From: Bacillus andreraoultii
GTDB lineage: Bacteria; Bacillota; Bacilli; Bacillales; Caldibacillaceae
Direction of reading: 5' to 3'
Length of the DNA stretch: 44,342 bases
Assembly (NCBI RefSeq): GCF_001244735.1
Contig: NZ_LN868935.1
Location: 453,566 to 497,907 of the forward strand
Positions 16,212-24,433 of this stretch are shown piece by piece. Numbering within the stretch: position 1 is the stretch's first letter; every line of letters begins with the position of its first letter. Under the pieces are notes generated by a model that did not search any database, was not told where the DNA came from, and was given only the letters and a program-made list of their open reading frames with translations. The translations under genes were made by a program, and so were the position numbers.

Positions 16212-16469
16212 TTCAAATTCCCTTTCATATGGTGATCTTTTGCTATAGACTATTACTGTAACGTAATTACCATTTATTTGTAAAATATTTTTACATAACA
16301 TTCGTATAGACAAATGTAGCACATAAAGTCTATCAGTTCTTTTTTTAAAAACATACCCCATCCTTTTTCCTGTAGATTTCATTATTAATTTCCTGTATAA
16401 TAATAAACGTTTTTTGTTCCTATCATTCATCCAAAAATACATATTGTTAGAAAGAGGAGAATACAAATC

Positions 16470-17378
16470 ATGTGGTTTCTATTTGCGATACTCACGACAT
16501 TATCGTGGGGAACGGCAGACCTTTTCTATAAAAAAGGTTCTGATAGTAATGATAACTATAGCCATTTAAAAGTTGGCATTATGGTCGGCTTAGTAATGGG
16601 GATTCATGCCATTTTATATATGCTTATTAAAGGACTTCAGTTTGACCCGATAGATATGGTAAAGTATTTACCTGTTTCTTCCATGTATATCATCTCAATG
16701 CTAATCGGATATTTCGGGTTGCGTTACATTGAATTATCTATTTCTTCACCTGTCCAAAATTCATCTGGTGCCATTACTGCCATCCTATTATACATCTTTT
16801 TCCCTCGTCCAGTTGGCTGGATTAATATAGCTGGGATTGTGTTTATTACATTAGGTGTTATTGGATTAGGTGTATTGGAAAAACGTGCCCAAACTGCAGC
16901 GTTAAAGGCGGAAAATGCAGTCGTTGACCCAAAATATCAATTAAGTATTTTGGCAATTACATTCCCAATTTTATATGCGTTTTTTGATGCACTAGGAACG
17001 TTTGCCGATGGAATTTATTTAGATGAATTAAGTTTAATTAGTGAAGATGCGGCTCTACTAGCATACGAATTCACATGGCTACTCATTGCCATCGTCTCCT
17101 ACATCTATATTTATTTTATTAAAAAAGAAGCGTTCAACGTATTTAAACAACCTGTAAGAACTTCTGCGGCGGTTTTTGAAACAGCTGGGCAATTCTTTTA
17201 TGTATTCGCAATGACAGAGCGAGCAATTATTGCTGCACCGTTAATTGCTTCCTATAGTGTCGTTTCAGTCATTCTATCGCGGATATTTTTAAAGGAAAAA
17301 TTAAGTACCGTTCATTATGCAATGATTATGATTGTTGTGATGGGGATTGCTTTACTCGGTATCGCCGATGAAATGTAA
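16470..17378 (+). CDS. EamA/DMT-family transporter
   Basis: A 302-residue protein with ten predicted membrane helices in two repeats of about five, the hallmark of the drug/metabolite transporter superfamily. Visible EamA features are the N-terminal LFAILTTLSWGTADLFYKKGS and the closing repeat IIAAPLIASYSVVSVILSRIFLKEKLS. A long cytoplasmic loop (about 138-160) separates the two halves. GAAAGAGGAG lies upstream of the ATG with normal spacing. Substrate unknown; the family handles amino acids, nucleotide sugars and others. Monocistronic, with a strong terminator immediately after the stop. Confidence 0.85.
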   Translation: MWFLFAILTTLSWGTADLFYKKGSDSNDNYSHLKVGIMVGLVMGIHAILYMLIKGLQFDPIDMVKYLPVSSMYIISMLIGYFGLRYIELSISSPVQNSSGAITAILLYIFFPRPVGWINIAGIVFITLGVIGLGVLEKRAQTAALKAENAVVDPKYQLSILAITFPILYAFFDALGTFADGIYLDELSLISEDAALLAYEFTWLLIAIVSYIYIYFIKKEAFNVFKQPVRTSAAVFETAGQFFYVFAMTERAIIAAPLIASYSVVSVILSRIFLKEKLSTVHYAMIMIVVMGIALLGIADEM

Positions 17379-17424
17379 AAAAGTGTTGCTTCGTCCTCTT
17401 ATAGGGCGGCAACACTTTTTATTA
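17378..17424. terminator. Intrinsic terminator after the EamA-like gene
   Basis: AAAAAGTGTTGC (17378-17389) pairs with GCAACACTTTTT (17409-17420). Poly-A before and poly-T after make it usable from both strands. Confidence 0.85.
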
Positions 17425-17570
17425 TAGAAAAAATCTTCTTTTAATGGCTCCTCAACGAACTTATAAGTTAGAATTGTTTTTATAGATATCATTTCCATAG
17501 ACGAGGATTCGATACATTTTTCACATCTCGTATCAAAATTATTAAATATTTTTAATCATATTTTAGATGT

Positions 17571-18524
17571 CTACATGATTTCTTTATATTTCTTCACTTC
17601 GTCTAACGCTTCAAGTAATTTACTGCTAATCAATTCTCCTTCTTTAATATGATCGACAATCATATCGTTTGTTTCTTGGAACAGTTCAGCAGTCGTCGTA
17701 AATTTTTTGAGGACATCTTCACTTATTCCATGTTGGGTATTTATGATTTTTATTAATTGGAGTACTTCTTCTTTTACAGCATGGATGATTCCTAATAATT
17801 TATTAACTTCTTGATTTGCTTGTAGATTGGCATTCACACCTTGAGTAATTAATACATTACTTTGTTGGCTGTTTGTATTCGCTTGAAGAATTTCCTTTTG
17901 CACCTTTTTCGTTAACTCATTTATATTTGTTGTACTTTCCTTAGCACTTTCCGCTAACTTTCTAATTTCAGTTGCAACGACTGCAAAACCTCTACCATGC
18001 TCCCCAGCACGTGATGCCTCAATCGATGCATTTAATGCTAAGAGATTAATATTTTCTGATATATGGCTAATAACGTTTACAATTCCTTCAATTTCCTTGG
18101 AACTTTCACTTAATTGATTCATACTTTGGGAAGTTTCTTTAGATTGTTGTCCTAAGTCGTCAATTATATTTTTCACTTCATCAATCGAAGCTTTCCCCTT
18201 TTCTGATACAGTTACCATTGATTCTGTTGATGTAAGAAGGGAGTTGCCTTTCTTGAGCATTGTGTTTGAGTTTTCTTGGTTTTTTAGCGTGCTTTCCTCT
18301 ACACCTTGATACTCATGACTAATTTTTTCTACTAATTTCATAATGACATGGTGCTCATCATTCACTTTTTCATTGGCTTCCATTGTGGATAGCAATTCTT
18401 TATGTATATTGTTTAAGAAGATTTGAAAAGCATCTTCTTTTTCTTTTAGTTTTTGATTTAATTCATCAATTTTTTCTTTTAATAGGTTGATATCCTCTTG
18501 TTTCGGCTTATTTTTCGTGAACAT
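17571..18524 (-). CDS. Soluble methyl-accepting chemotaxis-type receptor
   Basis: A 317-residue protein with no membrane segment or recognisable sensor domain. The N-terminal 50 residues form a coiled coil ([21 protein letters not shown]). The rest is an MCP signalling hairpin with the near-invariant tip [37 protein letters not shown], which docks CheA and CheW. It resembles cytoplasmic receptors such as B. subtilis YfmS. The frame extends to 18581, but ATG 18524 has GAGGAA at 8 bases and begins the coiled coil, so it is chosen. Ligand unknown. It stands alone, flanked downstream by no chemotaxis gene. Confidence 0.85.
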   Translation of the reverse strand: MFTKNKPKQEDINLLKEKIDELNQKLKEKEDAFQIFLNNIHKELLSTMEANEKVNDEHHVIMKLVEKISHEYQGVEESTLKNQENSNTMLKKGNSLLTSTESMVTVSEKGKASIDEVKNIIDDLGQQSKETSQSMNQLSESSKEIEGIVNVISHISENINLLALNASIEASRAGEHGRGFAVVATEIRKLAESAKESTTNINELTKKVQKEILQANTNSQQSNVLITQGVNANLQANQEVNKLLGIIHAVKEEVLQLIKIINTQHGISEDVLKKFTTTAELFQETNDMIVDHIKEGELISSKLLEALDEVKKYKEIM

Positions 18525-18602
18525 AGAGTATTCCTCTTTCTTTATGATGTTTTTATATAGTTCAATGTAATCATAACACAAATAGAATTGTTCGATATGC
18601 TA

Positions 18603-18765
18603 TTTTTTGCCTGACTTCTTGATTTTTAAGTTCATAGAATGGTTCTATAAGCTCTTTTTTGCCCGATTCCCCGATTTTTAGGCTCATAGATCGGTTCTAT
18701 GAGCTCTTTTTTGCCCGATTCCCTCAATTTCACGTTCATAGGCCGGATCTATGCGTTGATTGCTA
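18603..18765. repeat. 52-bp tandem repeat, about three units
   Basis: Units begin GCCTGA at 18609, GCCCGA at 18661 and GCCCGA at 18713, exactly 52 bases apart. Each has TTTTTTGCCCGATTCCC, a central short palindrome such as CATAGATCGGTTCTATG, and GAGCTC. The third copy is diverged. The units are non-coding and lie between the receptor gene's promoter and the Ctc gene's end. A second array of the same period is at 36605. Confidence 0.8.
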
Positions 18766-18863
18766 CTCGTGCTCCTCATAAACTGAAAAACAATATCCCT
18801 CGAAAAGCCAAAAATGATGCCTTAACAATGAATGGGCACCATTTTCCGCACAAATGTATTACT

Positions 18864-19475
18864 CTATAAAGCTTCAACTGGTTCAGATGTAGGAGCGACT
18901 TCCTCTTCAGCATCTTCTAGAGTAACTCTTGAAGCGGTGACTGAAGCAATTCCATCGTCATCTTCATGATTTATAGTAATTGAGCTGTATTTTTCACGAA
19001 GATCCGCAACTTTTACTACATCACCAATTTCCAATTCCGAAATATCAACTTCTATATATTCAGGAATTTCTCTCGGTTTTGAAGTGATGGTTACTTCATA
19101 TAATAATTGCTGTAATTCACCACCAGTTTGAACACCTTTCGCATTTCCAACTAATGTTATAGGGACTCTTGCTTGAATTTCAGTAGCCATATCAACTAAA
19201 AGAAAGTCAGCATGTAAAACTTCTTGTGTTATTGAATCGACTTGGTAATCGCTCAGAACTGCATCCTTCACTTCACCATTCAAGTCTAGCGAAATTAATG
19301 CATTTCTCCCATGCTCTCGGAGCAATTTCAATAAATCACTTCGGTTAACGGAAACTTCCTTTGTTTCCTCCCCTCGGCCATATACAACAGCAGGAATACG
19401 ACCATTATTTCTTAAATTCTTTAAAGCTGATTTTCTAAAATCCTTTCGTACTTCCGCGACTAACTTTTTTCCCAT
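18864..19475 (-). CDS. ctc: 50S ribosomal protein L25 / general stress protein Ctc
   Basis: A 203-residue two-domain L25/TL5/Ctc protein: an N-terminal 5S rRNA-binding L25 domain (about 1-92; KSALKNLRNNGRIPAVVYGRG near the start) and the C-terminal beta domain (about 100-185; PREIPEYIEVDISELEIGD), closing with an acidic tail. B. subtilis Ctc has 204 residues. It binds 5S rRNA and is induced by stress. AAGGTGA lies 8 bases before the ATG. In B. subtilis ctc is under sigma-B, but here a clean sigma-A promoter is seen (19544-19572) and no sigma-B consensus was noticed. Monocistronic. Confidence 0.93.
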   Translation of the reverse strand: MGKKLVAEVRKDFRKSALKNLRNNGRIPAVVYGRGEETKEVSVNRSDLLKLLREHGRNALISLDLNGEVKDAVLSDYQVDSITQEVLHADFLLVDMATEIQARVPITLVGNAKGVQTGGELQQLLYEVTITSKPREIPEYIEVDISELEIGDVVKVADLREKYSSITINHEDDDGIASVTASRVTLEDAEEEVAPTSEPVEAL

Positions 19476-19501
19476 AGCACGTCACCTTCCGTCTCAGAAT
19501 T

Positions 19502-19517
19502 TTAGACAAATGTCTAA
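19502..19517. promoter_or_regulatory. Inverted repeat in the ctc leader
   Basis: TTAGACA (19502-19508) and TGTCTAA (19511-19517) form an inverted repeat two bases apart, inside the leader between the promoter and the start codon. It could be an operator or a small RNA hairpin; neither is proven. Confidence 0.4.
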
Positions 19518-19543
19518 TGAGGTTCTTATTAACGAACGCCCTT

Positions 19544-19572
19544 ATTATAGTAAACAGCCAATACTTTATCAA
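19544..19572 (-). promoter_or_regulatory. Sigma-A promoter of ctc
   Basis: On the minus strand TTGATA (19567-19572) and TATAAT (19544-19549) are exactly 17 bases apart. Confidence 0.8.
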
Positions 19573-19696
19573 ACTTTTCGAACTATTTTAGAACCCTTCT
19601 TATATTAGATATGTTATAAATTTGTCATTCCCGAATCCAATTTAAAGCAAATCATTCACTAAATCCTTTCGTTTTACTCCTTTATACAACAGGACA

Positions 19697-20776
19697 CTAC
19701 CTATCACTAGCACTATATATACAAGGTACGACCCACTGCATATATCCTACCCAAATCATTCGTTCCACACATATTGGTACAATTAACCATATAAAAGCAC
19801 TAATTGTAACGATTTGACACCCAATTTGTGCGATATAATTTTTCACAATTGCTGATGTCATCATTGTTATAATACCAAAAATGAATCCAATTACGTAGAT
19901 TGCGATAATTGTAAGAGTAATATATTGAGCAAATGTTAAATCATACCAAGGAACCATGAGTGACATACTATACAAATGCATAAAGAAATATCTCGATGTA
20001 TCGTTCGTTAAATATAATCCACTATAGATGATGACCAACAGTGTAAGTAAAAGTCCTGTCATAACAAGGCCAGCCAAGTACTTCTCATTAAAAATCCTCC
20101 TCCCAATTTTACTCGTATATTGAAGAGGAATGACACGTCTCATCTTATCGCGTAAAAATATCGGTGACAGTACAATCGATATTGTAAACAAGATGATGAT
20201 TAGGACATTACTTGAGTAAGTAGAGAAGTTATCGAGAACCATAGATTCGTAATAAGAAAATTTTCCGTTTGTAATCATTTCTTGAACGCGTTCTTTTCCT
20301 TTATCTGAAAAATCCCTTCCTTCTGCCTCCAAAGTTTCCACTCTATATTTATAGCTCTCCATAACCGATTCTCACGCTTGTAGTTCCCAAAACAAATCAA
20401 TTCCTTCTTCAAACATAAGATAATCTTGAAGCGCATGAATGGCTTGATTATCCCGATTTGAATTTCTATATTCTTGATAAGTAGATACAGCAGCTGCTAT
20501 CGCCTTTTGATTCTTCTGTAAAAATTCATCTGCATCAGCTACTCGCTTCTCGTACATAGAAACAAAGTCTTGATATTCTTTTTCATTTAAAGATTCACCG
20601 TACTTCTCAATCATTTCTCGCTCAACTCCGAATAAATCTTTTGCCGGGCGACCGTTTGGGAAATACTTCAAATCAAAACTTATTAACAGCTGAAATAATA
20701 ATACATTTGCTACGAGCGCTAGTATGATAACCGGCCAAGTAAAAAACTTTTTAAACTCAATCCAAAATATATTCAT
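19697..20776 (-). pseudogene. ABC-2 type permease, interrupted by an in-frame TGA
   Basis: One reading frame of 359 codons encodes a protein built like the preceding permease: a membrane helix (residues 13-32), an extracytoplasmic helical domain, then five or six helices. It is broken by a TGA at 20372-20374, between ...FWELQA and ESVMESYKYRVETLEAEG; both sides stay in the same frame, so this is a nonsense change, not a shift. An ATG at 20362 could allow re-initiation, but the first helix would be lost. It starts two bases after the stop of the upstream permease gene. Either recent inactivation or a sequencing error. TGA to CGA or TGG would restore it. Confidence 0.85.
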
Positions 20777-20778
20777 AA

Positions 20779-22017
20779 TTAAACGAGATCCTTTCTACTA
20801 AATCGTCTTAACGTAATCCATACGAGTATTCCAATCATCATTGTCCAGCAAGAGATTGTTATCAATTCATGGTGCTCAAATCCAGTTAATCCTGCCAATC
20901 CATTAAAATACATATGTGGGTTCAATATTAGTAACGTTAAGTTCACTTGACTTAAAAGAAGTAACACGGATGAAGATGCAATATAACTCGGGATAACAAA
21001 CATCGCTAACAAAGTTAAATAAGTTGCAATTGTTGTAATATAACTATTTTGAATAAATATTGATAAGGCAAAAGTCAGCATAGAGATTAATAGCCACGTG
21101 AGAAAAATAATGATAATCGCCAAACATAAGAATTGAGAAAAACTAATTTTCCACCAAGTAACATATGGTAAGTTATATTCCCAATTCAAGCCGCTAGATA
21201 TAACAGATTTCCACAAATGATGATAATCAAACAGAGTAAAGTAAGTCACAAGCATTGTTACAAACAGAACGAAACCAACAATAACCGAACTTATTAAAGA
21301 CGCAAACAACTTTCTTTTCATCACATTTCTTCCTACTTTTGTGGAAAAAGTAACGAGACTTGTATTCTGGTCCTTTTCATAACAAGCTAATAGTGCGGTT
21401 ATTAAGACAACTAAAATTGTTCCTTCTACAGCAAGCGTTTTTAAAATTGAACGGAACAACAAACTATGCATTCGATATACATCTCCTGCAAAAAACCAAG
21501 TTTTGTATTCTTCGCTTTTTACCATTTCTTGAAACCGTGGTTCGAGTTTTTTATGCTCGTAATCGATAAATTTAGCAGCTATCCCAGATATTTGATATGT
21601 TTCCTTTAACCCTTCACCTATTTTTTCGATATTTATCGTTTGATAGCGTTTGTCTAAACTTAGTGCATTCGTATAATACATGAAAAATAAAGATAATTGA
21701 TCAATCGCCTTCTGATTTTTTACGTTATATGTTTCGTATTTTTTGTATGTTAATTGATTAAAAAAATCTTCTGCTGTATGAAAATTCGAATCAATTTTTG
21801 TCATTTCTTTATCGATATCTCTATTTAATTGCTCTAATGTACTGTCATTAAAAGTCAGTCCATATTTTTCGACGATTTGATTCACTACTTTAAGTTCATC
21901 CCTAAATTGGGCATTCGAGAAGATAAGAAAGGTATTGAAACCAATAAACACAATGAGTAAAAATAGAATAACCGGCGTGCGGAACACCTTTTGTAATTCG
22001 AATAGCGTAATTCGCAT
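20779..22017 (-). CDS. ABC-2 type permease of the ECF-linked transporter
   Basis: About 412 residues. One N-terminal membrane helix (about 12-32) is followed by a 150-residue extracytoplasmic helical domain rich in charged residues, and six C-terminal helices, the layout of large ABC-2 permeases in sensing or envelope-stress transporters. The frame starts at GTG 22026, overlapping the ATPase stop as GTGA; ATG 22017 has GGTGAT at correct spacing and is preferred, but both are plausible. It forms a complex with the ATPase encoded upstream and originally with the second permease at 19697-20776. Substrate unknown. Confidence 0.82.
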   Translation of the reverse strand: MRITLFELQKVFRTPVILFLLIVFIGFNTFLIFSNAQFRDELKVVNQIVEKYGLTFNDSTLEQLNRDIDKEMTKIDSNFHTAEDFFNQLTYKKYETYNVKNQKAIDQLSLFFMYYTNALSLDKRYQTINIEKIGEGLKETYQISGIAAKFIDYEHKKLEPRFQEMVKSEEYKTWFFAGDVYRMHSLLFRSILKTLAVEGTILVVLITALLACYEKDQNTSLVTFSTKVGRNVMKRKLFASLISSVIVGFVLFVTMLVTYFTLFDYHHLWKSVISSGLNWEYNLPYVTWWKISFSQFLCLAIIIIFLTWLLISMLTFALSIFIQNSYITTIATYLTLLAMFVIPSYIASSSVLLLLSQVNLTLLILNPHMYFNGLAGLTGFEHHELITISCWTMMIGILVWITLRRFSRKDLV

Positions 22018-22022
22018 GCTTA

Positions 22023-22895
22023 TCACCCACTCGTACTTTCATTAGCATATTCGTATAAAAATACATCTTCCAGTTGCGGCTTCATTACTTGCCACTCCAA
22101 ACTTTTTTCTTTCTCTGCCACGAAACGAACAATCATTTTCCCTTTATCATGTTTTTCCGCTAATGTTACATATTTTTTCGCGAAATTTGCTAAATCGTTA
22201 AACTCAACCTCTGTTTCGAATACTGATCCAGCTAACGTGTTACAAATTGCTGAAGGTTCACTTTTATATAAAAGTTTCTTATTCTTAATCATAATAATTT
22301 CATTCGCAATTGACTCGACATCTGAAACAATATGGGTAGAAAGTAAAATCATTCGATCTCTTGCTAATTCTGATAAGAGATGTCGAAACCGCGCACGTTC
22401 TTTTGGATCAAGTCCAGCAGTCGGTTCGTCTAAAATAAGGACTTTTGGATTATTCAACAACGCTTGTGCTATTCCAACGCGTTGAATCATCCCCCCTGAG
22501 AATTTCCGCATTTTTTTATTTCTTACATCACTTAAGGCCACCATTTCTAAAACTTCATCAATTCGAACCTCAGCTGTTTCTTTATCAATTCCTTTTAAGG
22601 CAGCTAAATATGATAAAAATTGAACCGGAGAATAATGCTTATAAAAACCAAATTGCTGTGGTAAATACCCTAATAAGTCTCGATATTCTTCATCCAGTAC
22701 AAATATATCCTTACCACCATAAGTGATTTTCCCTTCTGATGGTCTCATCAACGTGGCAAGCATTTTAATTAATGTCGTTTTTCCTGCACCATTTGGAGCT
22801 AACAGTCCATAAATACCATTTTCCAATTCCATATTAATTTCTTGTAAAGCTTGAAAATTTCCATATCTTTTACTAACGTTTTCTAAGATAAGCAT
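22023..22895 (-). CDS. ABC transporter ATP-binding protein of the ECF-linked operon
   Basis: A 290-residue ATPase of the CcmA/NatA type: Walker A APNGAGKTTLIK (residues 33-44), Q-loop YLPQQFGFY, signature FSGGMIQRVGIAQALL, Walker B VLILDEPTAGLDP and the H-loop LLSTHIVSDV. The C-terminal 80 residues form the extra domain typical of ABC-2 partners. The start ATG overlaps the upstream membrane protein gene by 13 bases and is preceded by AAGGAGG. Part of a five-gene, tightly coupled operon headed by the sigma factor. Confidence 0.9.
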   Translation of the reverse strand: MLILENVSKRYGNFQALQEINMELENGIYGLLAPNGAGKTTLIKMLATLMRPSEGKITYGGKDIFVLDEEYRDLLGYLPQQFGFYKHYSPVQFLSYLAALKGIDKETAEVRIDEVLEMVALSDVRNKKMRKFSGGMIQRVGIAQALLNNPKVLILDEPTAGLDPKERARFRHLLSELARDRMILLSTHIVSDVESIANEIIMIKNKKLLYKSEPSAICNTLAGSVFETEVEFNDLANFAKKYVTLAEKHDKGKMIVRFVAEKEKSLEWQVMKPQLEDVFLYEYANESTSG

Positions 22896-23641
22896 TCATA
22901 AGCGCCTCCTTGATTTCTTGTGAAAAATTGCTTTAATACGTAGAAGTAAAACCGAATAATTAGAAGTACAAGAATGAAATAGACTGTTAATGGAATTTGT
23001 TCCACTACTTGGGTATATGTTTCTTTTAACAATTGATAAAGATATATATTCCCTGCCGCCCATGTAAAACAAAAAATACTCATACGAAAGTAAAGATGCT
23101 TTTCCTTGTACAAAATCAATAAGCATGTAGCAAAAAGAAATAAACTAGACAACGTAATGGCAATTGCCCGAAACACATCAATCCCTATAAACTGTGAAAC
23201 AATCATGATAAAAGTAATATTTATGACACTGGCATATAAACTATAGAAAAACATTCGAATCGCTAACATTTGATAAACGGTATATTTTGCCGTCATCTCT
23301 ATTTCAAATGTGCCATTAAGCTTTTTATCTAGAAAAGTAAAAATGGCTGAACTAATAAAAATAAATGGAGATAGAGTAAACACATATGCATAAAATTGAT
23401 TCATTTCAAACGATTGATTTTTTGTCAATAATACTGTAAACAAAATCACACATAGTAATAAAATAAGCGAAAAAATTCCTTCTCCCTTACCAAATAGTAA
23501 CCACCGATTAGGAAAAACCCTCCAAATAGTCCGTACATTATGAAAAATGGTTTGCTTTTTCGTTAATCCCTTCGCTACAATAATCGATATTTGTTCATCA
23601 ATTTCTGTATCCGATGGCATTTTCACTTCAAATTTTTCCAT
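22883..23641 (-). CDS. Membrane protein of the ECF-ABC operon, possible anti-sigma factor
   Basis: A 252-residue protein: 55 cytoplasmic N-terminal residues (EIDEQISIIVAKGLTKKQ...), then six membrane helices ending at about 240. I recognise no family. Position directly after an ECF sigma factor, with a 14-base overlap in the restored reading frame, and a short cytoplasmic N-terminus before helices are how many membrane anti-sigma factors look, but the typical zinc HxxxCxxC motif is absent. It may equally be a membrane subunit of the ABC transporter downstream. Confidence 0.65.
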   Translation of the reverse strand: MEKFEVKMPSDTEIDEQISIIVAKGLTKKQTIFHNVRTIWRVFPNRWLLFGKGEGIFSLILLLCVILFTVLLTKNQSFEMNQFYAYVFTLSPFIFISSAIFTFLDKKLNGTFEIEMTAKYTVYQMLAIRMFFYSLYASVINITFIMIVSQFIGIDVFRAIAITLSSLFLFATCLLILYKEKHLYFRMSIFCFTWAAGNIYLYQLLKETYTQVVEQIPLTVYFILVLLIIRFYFYVLKQFFTRNQGGAYECLS

Positions 23642-24199
23642 GAAAATAAACCTCCATTTCTTTTCTAAGTTGTTTTATTGTCTTATAGTAATTCGTTTTC
23701 ACAGTTGATTCTGGAATACATTCCATTTCGGCAATTTCCCAAATGTGTAGTCAAGAAAAATTTTATAACGAATAATTTTTTGGACAAGTTCCGGTTTCTT
23801 TGCTAAAAGATTTTGAACTACCTCGTAATCTTCTTTAAATTCAAGTGTTAGCTCAACCTCATCTGATCCCTCTTCGTCTACAGTATCAACAAAGTCGATT
23901 CGTTGACGTATTTTAAATTCCTTCGAGCGAAAATAATCGATACAGTGATTTGTTGCGATACGATATAACCATGTACGAAAACTTGATTTACTGGGGTCAT
24001 AGTGCTTAATGGATTGTAACATCCGGATAAAGATTTCTTGGGTGAAATCAAGTGATAGGTGCTCATCCAACATTTGTTTAAAAACAAAAACATAAATTTC
24101 ACGATAGTATTTTTCAATTAGTTTATTTGCACTTTCCTTGTCAGCATTTTGTACAATTTTTCGAATCCATCTCTTTTCTGCAGTCATCACCATAAACAC
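23628..24199 (-). pseudogene. ECF sigma factor, frameshifted in region 4
   Basis: The frame from 24199 encodes sigma region 2 (KYYREIYVFVFKQM, DFTQEIFIRMLQSIKHYD, FRTWLYRIATNHCIDYFRS), then an acidic linker and the start of region 4. At about 23735-23740 (GGGAAATTGCC on the minus strand) the frame goes wrong and ends at 23699. Adding one base there restores FGEIAEMECIPESTVKTNYY and QLRKEMEVYFHGKI, a normal region 4 helix-turn-helix, ending at TGA 23628 and overlapping the next gene by 14 bases. Without this the protein cannot recognise a -35 element. Start is GTG 24199 or ATG 24193. Either a real mutation or an assembly error in a GGG/AAA run. Confidence 0.88.
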
Positions 24200-24249
24200 T
24201 CACTTTCCTGATGTCACTTATATATTCGTGATTTGATAGAAATAGTTTT

Positions 24250-24267
24250 AAAAGATTTAAATCTTTT
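24250..24267. promoter_or_regulatory. Perfect 18-bp palindrome upstream of the sigma factor operon
   Basis: AAAAGATTTAAATCTTTT reads the same on both strands. It lies about 50 bases before the sigma factor start, in the right place for an operator. No ECF-type AAC...CGT promoter was seen. Confidence 0.4.
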
Positions 24268-24396
24268 TGGCTGTTTTCAAAAATGAGCTACGAATTGTGA
24301 AGTATGCTTAAAGATGCGCGTCCGAAATAGTGAATAACAACAAAGGTAATAAAGCAATCTTTAAGGAAACAGCCCTTTTATTAAATTTTGACAGAG

Positions 24397-24427
24397 AAAA
24401 AACCGAACACTTTCATGCTCGGTTCAA
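24397..24427 (-). terminator. Intrinsic terminator of the deacetylase gene
   Basis: On the minus strand GAACCGAGCATG pairs imperfectly with TGTTCGGTT and ends in TTTTTTCT, directly after the stop codon at 24434. Confidence 0.7.
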
Positions 24428-24433
24428 AATTTT

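Noticed and set aside
15627-16466. Full 279-codon frame of the VanZ gene
   Set aside because: The first 85 codons are basic, unlike VanZ, and the only good ribosome binding site precedes ATG 16211.
18603-18765. CRISPR array
   Set aside because: The units are wholly repetitive 52-bp tandem copies with no alternation of constant repeat and unique spacer, and no cas genes are present. The same applies to 36605-36870.
18864-19475. Sigma-B promoter for ctc, as in B. subtilis
   Set aside because: No GTTT...GGGTAT-like pair was found upstream; a clear sigma-A promoter is present instead.
22883-23641. Zinc-binding anti-sigma factor
   Set aside because: Position fits, but no HxxxCxxC motif is present, so only a tentative call was made.
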